Shown: positions 1 to 8,736, counted from the first letter of the stretch. The stretch is 64,000 bases of DNA from Streptomyces sp. 846.5 (GCF_004365705.1 NZ_SOBN01000001.1:4326001-4390000), one strand, 5' to 3'. Made by a program: numbers and translations. The notes: generated from the sequence alone by a model not told the origin.

Positions 1-824
1 AGTTCACCGCGCTCAGCCGGGAGGAGTACCGGGAGGTCGTCGCCCTCGCCGTGAAGACCGTCGCCGGACGGATCCCGGTGTTCGCCGGCGTCGGCGGCGG
101 TCCGGCCGTCGCCCGCGAGTACCTGGCCGAGGCCGCCGACTGCGGCGCCGACGGTGTGCTGCTGCTGCCGCCGTACCTGGTCAGCTCCACCCCGGAGGGC
201 GTCCTCGGCCACATCCGCTACGTGGTCCGGGACAGCCCGCTGCCGGTGATCGTCTACCAGCGCGCCAACGCCCGGCTGAGCCCGGCGACGGCGCTCGCGC
301 TGCTGGACCTGCCGCAGGTGGTCGGCCTCAAGGACGGCCTCGGTGACGTCGAGCAGATGCAGCGGATCGTCGCCACCGTCCGTACCAGCGGACATGAGCG
401 GGCCGCCGACTTCTACTTCCTCAACGGCCTGCCGACGGCCGAGCTCTCCGCGCGCGCATACGCCGCGATCGGCGTCGGGAGCTACTCCTCGGCCGTGCAC
501 TCCTTCGCCCCCGACCTGGCCCACGGCTTCGCCCGCGCCCTGGCGTCCGGTGACGACGCGCTGGTCGACGCGCTGCTGGCGGCCTTCCTGCTGCCGCTGG
601 CCGATCTGCGCGACAAGGTCCCCGGCTATGCCGTCTCCCTGGTCAAGGCCGCCGCGGTGCGCGAGGGTCTTGCTGTCGGGCGGGTCCGTCCGCCGCTGGT
701 GGAGGCGCAGGAGGAACATGTGGACGAGCTGGTCCGCCTCATCGCTGCGGGACGGGCCGTCCTGGCCGCGGCCACCACCACTAGCCCCGCAGCCGCCGCG
801 TCCACCGTCGAGGAGGCCAAGTGA
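1..824 (+). CDS. kdgD: 5-dehydro-4-deoxyglucarate dehydratase, 5'-truncated by window edge
   Basis: This is the C-terminal part of a class I aldolase-fold enzyme of the DHDPS superfamily. It dehydrates and decarboxylates 5-dehydro-4-deoxy-D-glucarate to 2,5-dioxopentanoate in D-glucarate catabolism. The frame is open from base 3, so the true start lies outside the window; the GTG at 51 is internal. Visible motifs are a GVGGG turn, the tyrosine segment VIVYQRAN and the Schiff-base lysine in VVGLKDG. The stop overlaps the start of the glucarate dehydratase gene by 4 bases (GTGA), so the two genes are translationally coupled and form one operon. The enzyme it feeds from is encoded directly downstream, which supports KdgD over a dihydrodipicolinate synthase. 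Confidence 0.88.
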   Translation, partial: FTALSREEYREVVALAVKTVAGRIPVFAGVGGGPAVAREYLAEAADCGADGVLLLPPYLVSSTPEGVLGHIRYVVRDSPLPVIVYQRANARLSPATALALLDLPQVVGLKDGLGDVEQMQRIVATVRTSGHERAADFYFLNGLPTAELSARAYAAIGVGSYSSAVHSFAPDLAHGFARALASGDDALVDALLAAFLLPLADLRDKVPGYAVSLVKAAAVREGLAVGRVRPPLVEAQEEHVDELVRLIAAGRAVLAAATTTSPAAAASTVEEAK

Positions 825-2083
825 AGATCCGTCAGGTCACCGTCACCCCGGTCGCCTTCCACGACCCGGCCCTGCTCAACGCCGTCGGCGTGCACGAGCC
901 CTACGCGCTGCGCAGCATCATCCAGCTGCACTGCGACGAGGGCGTCGTCGGTCTCGGCGAGTCCTACGGCGATGACGCCTTCCTCGTCCTGCTGGAGGCC
1001 GCCGCCGAAGCCGTCGTCGGCCTGGACGTGTTCCACCTCGGCCTGATCGAGCAGGCCGTCCGCCGCGCCGTCGGCGGTGGCGCATTCGCCGACAGCCATG
1101 GGCTGACCGGCGGGTCCTCCAGCTCCAAGACCGTGCTCTCGGTCTTCTCGGCGTTTGAGGTCGCCTGTCTCGACGCCCAGGGCAAGTCCGTCGGCCGTCC
1201 CGTCGCCGACCTCCTCGGCGGTGCGGTGCGGGACCGGGTGCCCTTCTCCGCCTACCTCTTCTACAAGTGGGCGGCCCACCCGGGCGACGAGGAGGACGAG
1301 TGGGGCGCGGCGCTCGACCCGGAGGGCATCGTGCGCCAGGCCCGCCGCATGATCGACCGCTATGGCTTCGGCGCCGTCAAGCTCAAGGGCGGGGTGTTCC
1401 CTCCTGAGGAGGAAATCGAAGCGATTCGCGCGCTGCGCGCCGCCTTCCCGGACCTCCCGCTCCGGCTCGACCCCAACGCCGCCTGGACCGTCCCCACCTC
1501 GCTCAAGGTCGCCGCCGAACTGGACGGCGTGCTGGAGTACCTGGAGGACCCGACCGCCGGCATCGAGGGCATGGCGGAGGTCGCCCGGCAGGCGCCCATG
1601 CCGCTGGCCACCAACATGTGCGTGGTCGCCCCCGAGCACCTCGCGCCGGGGCTGAAGCAGCAGGCCATCGGGGTGCTGCTGTCCGATCACCACTACTGGG
1701 GCGGGCTGCGCCACTCCCAGCAGGTCTCGGCGCTCTGCGCCACCTTCGGCGTGGGCCTGTCCATGCACTCCAACAGCCATCTGGGCATCAGCCTCGCCGC
1801 CATGGTCCAGCTCGCGGCGGCGACCCAGCACCTCAGCTACGCCTGCGACACCCACTGGCCGTGGAAGCGCGAGGACGAGGACGTGATCGTGCCCGGCGCG
1901 CTGACCTTCAGCGGGGGCTCGGTGGCGCTGCCGTCCGGCCCCGGCCTCGGCGTCGAGCTGGACGAGGACGCCCTGGCCCGGCTGCACCGGCTGTACCTCG
2001 ACTGCGGGCAGCGACGCCGGGACGACACCGCGTACATGCAGCGGTTGCGCCCGGGTTACCGGCCGCACACGCCGGGTTGGTGA
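821..2083 (+). CDS. gudD: Glucarate dehydratase (enolase superfamily)
   Basis: A 420-residue enolase-superfamily dehydratase that converts D-glucarate to 5-dehydro-4-deoxyglucarate, the substrate of the overlapping upstream kdgD product. The N-terminal capping domain (about residues 1-130) is followed by the barrel. The barrel carries the K-x-K element (KLKGG), the metal-ligand segments LRLDPNAAW and LEDP, ATNMCVV, SDHHYWGG and a late catalytic-histidine segment (MHSNSHLGISL). Length is normal for GudD. It starts with GTG inside the kdgD stop codon. Galactarate dehydratase activity is a possible alternative, but the sequence is GudD-like throughout. Confidence 0.88.
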   Translation: MKIRQVTVTPVAFHDPALLNAVGVHEPYALRSIIQLHCDEGVVGLGESYGDDAFLVLLEAAAEAVVGLDVFHLGLIEQAVRRAVGGGAFADSHGLTGGSSSSKTVLSVFSAFEVACLDAQGKSVGRPVADLLGGAVRDRVPFSAYLFYKWAAHPGDEEDEWGAALDPEGIVRQARRMIDRYGFGAVKLKGGVFPPEEEIEAIRALRAAFPDLPLRLDPNAAWTVPTSLKVAAELDGVLEYLEDPTAGIEGMAEVARQAPMPLATNMCVVAPEHLAPGLKQQAIGVLLSDHHYWGGLRHSQQVSALCATFGVGLSMHSNSHLGISLAAMVQLAAATQHLSYACDTHWPWKREDEDVIVPGALTFSGGSVALPSGPGLGVELDEDALARLHRLYLDCGQRRRDDTAYMQRLRPGYRPHTPGW

Positions 2084-2166
2084 GGCAGGAGTTTCACTTG
2101 ATCGGTACAGGACTGCGACAGACACGCGCGACCACTGCTCACCCTGATTGGCTAGAGTCACCTGCC

Positions 2167-2358
2167 ATGGCCGACTACCAGAACCCCCCTGTCGACGACC
2201 CCTCCGCGAGCACGCAGATGTTCCGGGCCTTCGTCGACGAGCCCCAGCCCAAGCCCGCCACCGCTGTCAGCGAGAGCAGCCGGACGGGTGTCATCACGGT
2301 CGGCGTGATCGTCGTGCTGGCGATCATCGCCGCAGTGGTCTACCTCGCCGTCAAGTAA
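2167..2358 (+). CDS. Small single-pass membrane protein, unknown function
   Basis: A 63-residue protein. The N-terminal 40 residues are hydrophilic and rich in proline, serine and aspartate. They are followed by one strong transmembrane helix (about residues 42-62, GVITVGVIVVLAIIAAVVYL) that runs to the C-terminal lysine. No lipobox or signal-peptidase site is evident, so it should be a C-terminally anchored membrane protein. The start was chosen at the ATG preceding ADYQNPP because the hydrophobic tail and composition fit a compact protein; longer in-frame extensions are shadows of gudD. I recognise no family with a known function. It lies 83 bases downstream of gudD and may be independent of it. 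Confidence 0.6.
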   Translation: MADYQNPPVDDPSASTQMFRAFVDEPQPKPATAVSESSRTGVITVGVIVVLAIIAAVVYLAVK

Positions 2359-2437
2359 CCACCGCACTGCCGTCCACCGCACTGCCGCATCACCGCACCG
2401 CCCACCTCCGCACCGCCCGCAGCACCCGCTGTCCCCG

Positions 2438-2476
2438 CCGACCGGCGCGCCCACCCCGCAGGGGCACGCCGGTCGG
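2438..2476. terminator. Stem-loop terminator
   Basis: Perfect 10-bp arms (ccgaccggcg at 2438-2447 and cgccggtcgg at 2467-2476) enclose an inner ccccgcagggg hairpin. It lies 80 bases after the small membrane protein gene and is probably a factor-independent terminator of the U-tract-poor actinobacterial type. Confidence 0.55.
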
Positions 2477-2636
2477 TGGTGTGCTGCCCTGCGGAGGCTG
2501 CGCCGGTTCACCTGCGGGCCATCAGCCGGCCAGAGCACGTCTCCCGGGCCTGCTTAGACTGGCCGTCCGGCACTCCGACGAGGCACCGCTGGAACAAGGC
2601 CGTGGCGATGCTGCCGCGCAGGGGAGAGACACCGAC

Positions 2637-3485
2637 GTGACCGCAGACCACCGCGAGACCCGGGCCCGAAGCCTCGGTCTCAAGGCCGCAGCCAACGCCC
2701 GCGACCTCGGCGGCTACCGCACCGCCGACGGCCGCACCGTCCGCAGCGGGGTCGCCCTGCGAGGTGACGCGCTGAACCGGCTCACCGACGCCGACCTGGA
2801 GATCCTCAGCGGGCTCGGGCTGCGCCAGGTCGTGGACCTGCGCGGGCTCAACGAGGTCGAGGAGAACGGCAGCGACCGGCTGCCGGAGGGCGTCCCGGTC
2901 GGCGCGGACGGTCCGGTGCGCCTGGTGCATCTGCCGGTCTACTCGCCCGAGCACGACATCTACATCTCGCTGCGCGACGTCCTCGCAGGCCAGGACGGTC
3001 GGGCCCAGCACGCGCTGCTCGGTGACGGCGGCGCCGAGCGGATCATGGCGGAGATGTACGGCTGGTTCGTCACCGACCCCGCGATCCGCGGGCTGTTCGC
3101 GAGTGCGGTGCGGCTGCTGGCCGACCCGGACGGGGTCCCGCTGCTCTTCCACTGCACGGCCGGCAAGGACCGGACCGGCTGGGCCGCGGCGATCGTGCTG
3201 ACCGCCCTGGGCGTGGACCGCGACACCGTCTACGAGGACTACCTGCTGACCAACGCCCGCTCGGCCGCGCTGATCGAGCGGATCATGGAGGTCTTCAACA
3301 CCAACGGCGTCATGGAGGACCCGAGCCTGATGCTGCCGGTCATCCGCGCCGATGCCGCCTACCTGGACGCGGCCTTTGCGGCCGTGGAGGCCGGCTGGCC
3401 GAGCTTCGACGCCTTCCTCAGCGACGGGCTGGGCCTGGACGCCGCCACGCTCGCCGCACTGCGGAAGAACCTGCTGGAGGACTGA
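2637..3485 (+). CDS. Tyrosine-protein phosphatase (Y_phosphatase3 type)
   Basis: A 282-residue cytoplasmic phosphatase of the bacterial PtpB-like family. The N-terminus has the typical NARDLGGYRTADGR motif. The catalytic P-loop HCTAGKDRTG provides Cys173 and Arg179, and the lysine at P-loop position 177 is typical of the dual phosphotyrosine/phosphoinositide group. The GTG start at 2637 is preceded by ggggagag at good spacing; upstream in-frame codons read as low-complexity sequence without homologous character. The gene is convergent with the sigma-factor gene and separated from it by a strong stem-loop. Its substrate is unknown. Confidence 0.85.
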   Translation: MTADHRETRARSLGLKAAANARDLGGYRTADGRTVRSGVALRGDALNRLTDADLEILSGLGLRQVVDLRGLNEVEENGSDRLPEGVPVGADGPVRLVHLPVYSPEHDIYISLRDVLAGQDGRAQHALLGDGGAERIMAEMYGWFVTDPAIRGLFASAVRLLADPDGVPLLFHCTAGKDRTGWAAAIVLTALGVDRDTVYEDYLLTNARSAALIERIMEVFNTNGVMEDPSLMLPVIRADAAYLDAAFAAVEAGWPSFDAFLSDGLGLDAATLAALRKNLLED

Positions 3486-3548
3486 CGGAGCTGACAAGAC
3501 GCCGCCGACAGGACGCCGACAAGCAGCACACCCCACCGGCTTGGCTGT

Positions 3549-3581
3549 GCCGGACGGTGGGCCCCGAGCCCGCCGTCCGGC
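3549..3581. terminator. Bidirectional terminator between convergent genes
   Basis: A 13-bp stem (gccggacggtggg against cccgccgtccggc, one non-Watson-Crick pair) with a 7-base loop. It sits between the phosphatase stop and the sigma-factor stop and can serve both strands. Confidence 0.65.
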
Positions 3582-3587
3582 CGTCGG

Positions 3588-4547
3588 TCACCCCTCGGCG
3601 ATCAGACCCTCGCGGAGCTGCGCCAGGGTCCGCGTCAGCAGCCGGGAGACGTGCATCTGCGAGATCCCGATCTCCTCGCCGATCTGCGACTGCGTCATGT
3701 TCCCGAAGAAGCGCAGCATGATGATCCGGCGCTCGCGGGCGGGGAGCCGGGCCAGCAGCGGCTTGAGCGACTCGCGGTATTCCACGCCCTCCATGGCCGT
3801 GTCCTCGTAGCCGAGGCGCTCCGCGAGCGGGCCGTCGCCGTCCTCGTCGGTCGGGGTGGTGTCCAGCGAGCTCGCGGTGTAGGCGTTGCCCACGGCGAGG
3901 CCCTCGACCACGTCCTCCTCGCTGACGCCGAGGCAGGCGGCGAGCTCGGCGACGGTGGGCGAGCGGTCCAGCTTCTGGGCGAGCTCGTCGCCGGCCCTGG
4001 TGAGCGAGAGCCGCAGCTCCTGGAGCCGGCGGGGGACCCGCACCGACCAGCTGGTGTCGCGGAAGAAACGTTTGATCTCACCGATGATCGTCGGCATCGC
4101 GAAGGTCGGGAACTCGACGCCGCGCTCGTTGTCGAACCGGTCGATGGCCTTGATCAGGCCGATCGTGCCGACCTGGATGATGTCCTCCATCGGCTCGTTG
4201 CGGCTGCGGAAGCGGGCCGCGGCGTAGCGGACGAGCGGGAGGTTCAGCTCGATCAGGGTGTCCCGGACGTACGGGTGGTCGGGGTGCTCGGGGGTCAGCG
4301 TGGCGAAGCGCTGGAACAGGCTGCGGGAGAGGGAGCGGGTGTCGAGCCCGGCTCCCGGCTCGGTCTCGACCTCCGCCACGGCGATCTCGGCGATCTCGGC
4401 GACCGCGGCGACCGCGGTGATCTCCGCGATCCCGCCGATCGTGGCTTCGGTGTTCTCGACGTCCGTGTGATCGACCTCTGCCGCCCGGGGGGCGGGGAGG
4501 ACTGCTGCGTGGGAGTGAACCTCAGGGCTGCCCAGTTCTACGGACAC
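3588..4547 (-). CDS. RNA polymerase sigma factor, SigB/SigF family
   Basis: A 319-residue group 3 sigma factor. An unusual N-terminal extension of about 80 residues, rich in A, E, I and V (IAEITAVAAVAEIAEIAVAEV), precedes region 2 ([29 protein letters not shown]), the SigB-type segment [14 protein letters not shown], region 3 and region 4 ([37 protein letters not shown]). Such factors direct stress or sporulation genes and are normally controlled by anti-sigma/STAS partner switching. The GTG start follows gagggggtagc. A paralogue lies directly upstream in the same orientation. The position near tadA and upp recalls the adjacent sigN/sigF pair of S. coelicolor, but I cannot assign which is which. 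Confidence 0.88.
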   Translation of the reverse strand: MSVELGSPEVHSHAAVLPAPRAAEVDHTDVENTEATIGGIAEITAVAAVAEIAEIAVAEVETEPGAGLDTRSLSRSLFQRFATLTPEHPDHPYVRDTLIELNLPLVRYAAARFRSRNEPMEDIIQVGTIGLIKAIDRFDNERGVEFPTFAMPTIIGEIKRFFRDTSWSVRVPRRLQELRLSLTRAGDELAQKLDRSPTVAELAACLGVSEEDVVEGLAVGNAYTASSLDTTPTDEDGDGPLAERLGYEDTAMEGVEYRESLKPLLARLPARERRIIMLRFFGNMTQSQIGEEIGISQMHVSRLLTRTLAQLREGLIAEG

Positions 4548-4620
4548 GCTACCCCCTCATGGTGACAAAACCGCCGCTGCCCGAGTCGACAAGGCGACGA
4601 CTCGATGTACCTCCACTGGG

Positions 4621-4646
4621 ATACCGGCTCAGCATCCATCGCAAAC
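4621..4646 (-). promoter_or_regulatory. Candidate SigB/SigF-type promoter
   Basis: Read on the minus strand: GTTT, 16 bases, CGGTAT. This fits the known SigB-family consensus GTTT-N14-16-GGGTAT with one mismatch. It lies about 75 bases upstream of the sigma-factor GTG at 4547, which would allow auto- or cross-activation by a SigB-type factor. Inferred from sequence only. Confidence 0.4.
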
Positions 4647-4766
4647 CCCAACACGACCAGACGTCACGCGATGGTAACGCGCTGCAATGCTGGCTTTCGT
4701 ACGGAAAGTGACGGATTGTCACCAAGTCATCGGCAGGTTTGAGCCGGTCGGCGGCGGGCTGCGGAA

Positions 4767-5600
4767 TCAGCTCTCCCACGCGTTGCTGCTGCGTAGCCGC
4801 GCGAAGATCCGTGCCAGCAACCGGGATACGTGCATCTGCGACATCCCGAGCTCGGTACTGATCTGCGACTGCGTCAGATTGCCGAAAAAACGCAACATCA
4901 CAATCTGTCGCTCACGGTCCGGCAGCTGCACCAGCAGATGCCGGACCATGTCCCTGTGCTCCACATGGGTGAGGGCCGAGTCCTCGTACCCCAGCCGGTC
5001 GAGCAGGGCCAGGCCGCCGTCGTGCTCCTGGGTGGCCTCCAGCGAGGTGGCGTTGTAGGCGCGGCCGGCGTCCAGGCAGGCCCGGACGTCCTCCTCGGGG
5101 ATGCGCAGGCTGGCGGCGATCTCCGGGACCTTGGGCATCCGCCCGTGGGCCACCGTCAGATCCTCCATGGCGGCGCTGACCTGGACCCACAGCTCCTGGA
5201 GCCGCCGCGGGACGTGCATGGTGCGGACGTTGTCGCGGAAGTAGCGCTTGATCTCGCCGAGGATGGTCGGCAGCGCGTACGTCGGGAACTGCACGCCCCT
5301 GGTCGGGTCGAACCGGTCGATGGCGTTGATCAGTCCGATGGTGCCGACCTGGACCACGTCCTCCATGGGCTCGCTGCGGCCCCGGAAGCGGGCGGCGGCA
5401 TAGCGCACCAGGGGGAGGTTGACCTCGATCAGCGCGGCCCTGACGTGCTCGTGCTCGGCGGTCCCAGGGGTGAGCTCGGCCATCCGTTCGAAGAGCACGC
5501 GCGTGAGGGTGCGGACATCCACACGGCTGGAGTCGACCGGCGCGGGAGCCGCTGGCGCGTCACCCTCGTCCTTTGCGCTCCCCTGTGTCTGCACCGACAC
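4767..5600 (-). CDS. RNA polymerase sigma factor, SigB/SigF family (second paralogue)
   Basis: A 277-residue group 3 sigma factor paralogous to the one downstream. Region 2 is [11 protein letters not shown] with [17 protein letters not shown]. The segment after region 2.4 reads [14 protein letters not shown] instead of [14 protein letters not shown], which suggests a different promoter preference or partner. Region 4 is [37 protein letters not shown]. The GTG at 5600 was chosen because it follows an aggggtggc ribosome binding site; ATG at 5621 and GTG at 5651 are in-frame alternatives. A 219-bp gap with its own candidate promoter separates the two sigma genes, so they are probably separate units. 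Confidence 0.85.
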   Translation of the reverse strand: MSVQTQGSAKDEGDAPAAPAPVDSSRVDVRTLTRVLFERMAELTPGTAEHEHVRAALIEVNLPLVRYAAARFRGRSEPMEDVVQVGTIGLINAIDRFDPTRGVQFPTYALPTILGEIKRYFRDNVRTMHVPRRLQELWVQVSAAMEDLTVAHGRMPKVPEIAASLRIPEEDVRACLDAGRAYNATSLEATQEHDGGLALLDRLGYEDSALTHVEHRDMVRHLLVQLPDRERQIVMLRFFGNLTQSQISTELGMSQMHVSRLLARIFARLRSSNAWES

Positions 5601-5665
5601 GCCACCCCTCGCGAGCTCCATGGAGGCGCAACGCGTGCCCCAGTCCACCATCCGGCAAACCGGTC

Positions 5666-5689
5666 ATAGCATCACAAGAGGGATGCTAT
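5666..5689. promoter_or_regulatory. Perfect 8-bp inverted repeat upstream of sigma gene
   Basis: atagcatc and gatgctat separated by 8 bases, 66-89 bases upstream of the chosen start of the second sigma gene. It could be an operator or an untranslated-region hairpin. The arms are relatively AT-rich compared with their surroundings, which favours a protein-binding site. Confidence 0.35.
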
Positions 5690-5862
5690 TCGGGCAAGCA
5701 CCACATATGGGTGTGTTGATCCCGGTCGGTGCGCAGGAGTGAATCGACGCCGCCGTCCGGTCCTGTACCGGAGTGGCGGCGCCGCGGCGGCCGGTCGGGG
5801 TGTTGGCCGGGATGCCGGCAGGGGCGCCGGTCGGGGTGTCGATCGACCCCCTCAGCGGGGCC

Positions 5863-6156
5863 TCAGACCTCGATGTCGGCGATCACCCAGGTCGCGAACT
5901 CGCGCCAGAGGGCGACGCCGGCCTGGTGGGCAGGGTGGGCCAGATACGTCTGCAGCGCCGCGACGTCGTCCACCAGGCTGTTGATCGCGTAGTCGTAGGC
6001 GATGTCCCGGACCGTCAGGTTCCAGCCGCACTGCCACTCGCGCAGCTCGTCGATCTGCTTGCCGAGCCCCTCGAACGCCTCGACGCCGGCGAGCACCCGC
6101 GGCTCGTCCTTGGCGACACCGTCGTTGAGTTTGAAAAGAACCAGGTGGCGAATCAT
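5863..6156 (-). CDS. Dabb family (stress-responsive alpha/beta-barrel) protein
   Basis: A 97-residue protein typical of the Dabb fold, a dimeric ferredoxin-like alpha/beta barrel. The N-terminus MIRHLVLFKLND and the C-terminal LAHPAHQAGVALW segment are family hallmarks. The function in bacteria is generally unknown; relatives include plant stress proteins and polyketide cyclases. It stands alone, 56 bases downstream on its own strand of a small membrane protein gene. Whether it belongs to the SigB-type regulon of the adjacent sigma factors cannot be told from sequence. Confidence 0.8.
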   Translation of the reverse strand: MIRHLVLFKLNDGVAKDEPRVLAGVEAFEGLGKQIDELREWQCGWNLTVRDIAYDYAINSLVDDVAALQTYLAHPAHQAGVALWREFATWVIADIEV

Positions 6157-6215
6157 GCGGGGCTCCTCGGGAGTGGTGTTCGACCGCCCGAGGCTACTTC
6201 AACCGCAGCCGGGCC

Positions 6216-6380
6216 TCACTTCACCAGGTTGGTCATGAAGGTGCCCACCGACTTGGCCGCACTGGATATACCGGTGAAGCCGACCTGGACCAGGTCGGCG
6301 GCCCGCACCGGTGACGTGATGATCGTGTAGAGCACAAAGATGACCAGGCAATACATCGCGATCTTCTTCGCCTGCCCCAT
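6216..6380 (-). CDS. Small membrane protein, unknown function
   Basis: A 54-residue protein (MGQAKKIAMYCLVIFVLYTIITSP...) with one transmembrane helix near the N-terminus (about residues 8-24), then a short amphipathic tail ending in TNLVK. The ATG at 6380 was chosen over an in-frame upstream start because it follows a ggaggcggg ribosome binding site. No family with a known function is recognised. It is transcribed towards the Dabb gene. Confidence 0.6.
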   Translation of the reverse strand: MGQAKKIAMYCLVIFVLYTIITSPVRAADLVQVGFTGISSAAKSVGTFMTNLVK

Positions 6381-6409
6381 GACCCCGCCCGCCTCCCAGC
6401 GCCCCACTC

Positions 6410-6801
6410 CTATGGCCGAAGCTTAGTGCTCCTGGATCCGCCCGTGGTCGGCAATCGTGGCCGGACCTCACCAGCCACTTCCGTGCTCCTTCGGTGCCGC
6501 CCCTTCTGTGCCCCCGCTGAGACTGCTCGTTCTAAGAGCACGGTGAACCCGAAGGGACCAAGGTCCCCTCGGAAGGGGTCGCTTGCCGGGTGCGCGGCCC
6601 CGCTCCGTGCAGCAGAGTAGAAGGTGTACCGGGCGGGTCTGGCAGGAACCTCCCGGTACACGGACCGGAGTCCCCGCTGTGGGACCGGCCGCCGCGACAT
6701 CCCCCCGACGCGACGGCCGGTTGTGGGACTCCGCAGGGGGAGCGGCCTGTCCCCCCATGGCCGCTCCCCCTCCTTCCGGACTTGCAGAGCGTGCAGGACG
6801 C
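6410..6801. other. Structured 390-bp intergenic stretch without a convincing gene
   Basis: No frame shows convincing protein character. There are several dyads. A hairpin cccct-cgga-agggg lies near 6564. Perfect 10-bp arms gtgtaccggg (6624-6633) and cccggtacac (6652-6661) follow. Then there is an imperfect 13-bp dyad accggccgccgcg/cgcgacggccggt near 6686-6722. The stretch ends in gggggagcggcc...ggccgctccccc near 6738-6771, which would terminate the minus-strand beta-propeller gene. The successive dyads could belong to a structured RNA, but I cannot match them to a known family. Confidence 0.4.
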
Positions 6802-7893
6802 TCAGATGGCGAGCGTGCAGATCACCGAGGGGACGGCGGCCGGCAGGGCGGCCTGTTCCAGACTTCCGTCGTCCAGGATGCGCAGCGCGGCCACCGTACC
6901 GCTGTACTGGTTGGCGACGAGCAGGTGACCGGCGGTCAGGGCCAGGCCGCGGGGCCAGCTGCCGCCGCTGGGGGTTTCCGCGATCGGCTCCAGGGTGTCG
7001 CCGACGACCCGGAAGGCGGCCACGGTGTCGACGCCGCGATTGGTCGTCCAGACGAAGCGTCCGCAGGGCGCGGCGATGATGCCGCCCGGCTGGTTGTGGA
7101 CGTCCTTGACGGCGGTGGCGGGGACGCTGGAGACCTCGGTGAAGGCCCCGGCCGCGGCGTCGTAGCGGAGGCCGGTAATGCTCGACGAGAGCTCGTCCGC
7201 GATCCAGGCCAGGTCACCGCTCGGGGCGAAGGCGAGATGGCGCGGTCCCGACCCGGCCCGGAGCCGGTTGGCGACGACCTGCTCCAGGGTTCCGGACGCG
7301 GTGTCGAGACGGTAGCTGAAGACCGTGTCGGCCCCCAGGTCCACCGCGAGCACATAGCGGCCGGACGGGTCGGTGACGATCTGGTGGGCGTGGCTGCCCT
7401 CCTGCCGCCCGGCGACCGGTCCGCTTCCCTGGTGGACCACGACGTCGGTGAGCTCGACCGGGATGCCGTCCGCGTCGAGCCGGTGCACGGCGACGGTGCC
7501 GGGGGCGGTGTCGTCGCCGTAGTTGGCGGTCAGCAGCCAGCCGCCGTCCGGATGGACGCTCAGATGGCAGGGGTTGGTGCCGCCGCTGGGGAGCGGGGTC
7601 CCGACCGGCAGCAGCGCGCCGTCGGCCTGCCGGGCGAAGGCGCTGACGGTCCCGGCCACGGCCTCGTTGGTGCTGTAGACGACCTTCCCGGACGGATGGG
7701 CGACCAGAAAGGAGGGCCCGCTGACGGCCACCTCCGGCAGCGCGGCGTCGACCGTGAGCACGCCGGTGCCCGGATCGAACCGCAGCGCAGCGAGCCCGAC
7801 GCCGTCACCCCCGGTGTCCGGGGTGTACGAGCCGGTGTGGACGAGGACGCCGGACTGTGGGCCGGAGCCGCTGCGGGCTGGGTGCGCTGTCAT
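6802..7893 (-). CDS. Lactonase-family seven-bladed beta-propeller protein
   Basis: A 363-residue cytosolic protein of the lactonase (6-phosphogluconolactonase-like, YbhE type) family. Repeated propeller blades show the hallmarks GSHAHQIVTDPSGRYVLAVDLG, GSGPRHLAFAPSG and SWPRGLALTAGHLLVANQYS, including the conserved H, P and R positions around the putative active site. There is no signal peptide. The ATG at 7893 was chosen because residues upstream read as low-complexity shadow. It may act as 6-phosphogluconolactonase in the pentose phosphate pathway or on another sugar lactone. It stands alone. Confidence 0.8.
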   Translation of the reverse strand: MTAHPARSGSGPQSGVLVHTGSYTPDTGGDGVGLAALRFDPGTGVLTVDAALPEVAVSGPSFLVAHPSGKVVYSTNEAVAGTVSAFARQADGALLPVGTPLPSGGTNPCHLSVHPDGGWLLTANYGDDTAPGTVAVHRLDADGIPVELTDVVVHQGSGPVAGRQEGSHAHQIVTDPSGRYVLAVDLGADTVFSYRLDTASGTLEQVVANRLRAGSGPRHLAFAPSGDLAWIADELSSSITGLRYDAAAGAFTEVSSVPATAVKDVHNQPGGIIAAPCGRFVWTTNRGVDTVAAFRVVGDTLEPIAETPSGGSWPRGLALTAGHLLVANQYSGTVAALRILDDGSLEQAALPAAVPSVICTLAI

Positions 7894-8038
7894 GGGGATC
7901 AGTGTCCTCGGGCGGATGACAGGGACGCATGGCGGGTGCCGGGGCCTCGGGCCGGGGCGGCCGTGTTCCTGCTCCACCTCGCGCCGGGCGGTACGCTCCG
8001 GAATACGAGTCCTGTCCCCACCGGCCGTGGAGCACCTC

Positions 8039-8668
8039 ATGTCGGAAGACGAAGTCCGCCGCCACCTCGCGGAGCTGGCCCCGTTGCTGCGGGCCGCCCA
8101 GCAGATCGAGGGCGCCGACGTGAACGTGGTGGACGGCGTCATCATGATAAGCCCTGCCAGTGCGGAGCACTCGAAGTCCTACAACCAACTCGTGCTCCAG
8201 TACACGCCGCAGATCGACGACAGCCTGGAGATCCTCGGCGACGTCCGGTTCGTCCACCCGGCCTGGCCGACCGAGCGCTACCCCGACTTCGTCGTCTGGC
8301 GCCCCTCGGGGCCCGACGAGGGCGGTGCGAGGGACGCCTCCCGCATCCTGTTCGCATGTGAGATCGTCTCCGAGTCGAGCGTCGAGAACGACTACGCCGG
8401 CAAGCCACGTGAGTACCGCCTCGCCGGTATCGACGCCTACCTGATCCTCGACCCCTACACCCGTGAGTACCTGCTCCGCACAGATCCCGGTCGGGAGAGC
8501 TGGCGTTCACGCCGGTCCGGGGCGTACGGTCCGACGCTGACGGTGGCCCTCCCCGACGGACCCACCCTCGTCCTCGACACCGGGAAGCTGCCTGCCGCGC
8601 CTGAGCACAAGCAGGTCAGCGCCTGGCCCCGGCACCGTGCCCCGCTGCTCCACGAGATCGCCGACTGA
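8039..8668 (+). CDS. Uma2 family (DUF820) PD-(D/E)XK nuclease-like protein
   Basis: A 209-residue protein with the Uma2/DUF820 restriction-endonuclease-like core: ERYPDFVVW, then CEIVSESSVENDYAGKPREY and GIDAYLILDPYTREY. The PD...E-x-V and D...K spacing fits the active-site pattern. These proteins are common in multiple copies in Streptomyces and cyanobacteria; their biological role is unresolved. The start ATG at 8039 follows a cgtggagc ribosome binding site. It is divergent from the beta-propeller gene and convergent with the phosphatase gene across a strong terminator. Confidence 0.8.
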   Translation: MSEDEVRRHLAELAPLLRAAQQIEGADVNVVDGVIMISPASAEHSKSYNQLVLQYTPQIDDSLEILGDVRFVHPAWPTERYPDFVVWRPSGPDEGGARDASRILFACEIVSESSVENDYAGKPREYRLAGIDAYLILDPYTREYLLRTDPGRESWRSRRSGAYGPTLTVALPDGPTLVLDTGKLPAAPEHKQVSAWPRHRAPLLHEIAD

Positions 8669-8700
8669 CGCCTCGCCTCGGATGGCAGGAGCCGACAGAT

Positions 8701-8736
8701 CGAGGGCCCCGCTCCGGCAGCCGGGCGGGGCCCTCG
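8701..8736. terminator. Bidirectional terminator
   Basis: A perfect 12-bp stem (cgagggccccgc / gcggggccctcg) with a 12-base loop, between the convergent Uma2 and purple acid phosphatase genes. Confidence 0.7.

Noticed and set aside
6583..8361. 592-codon plus-strand frame across the beta-propeller gene
   Set aside because: Runs antisense through a clear lactonase-family gene and then into another frame of the Uma2 gene; composition is that of a shadow.
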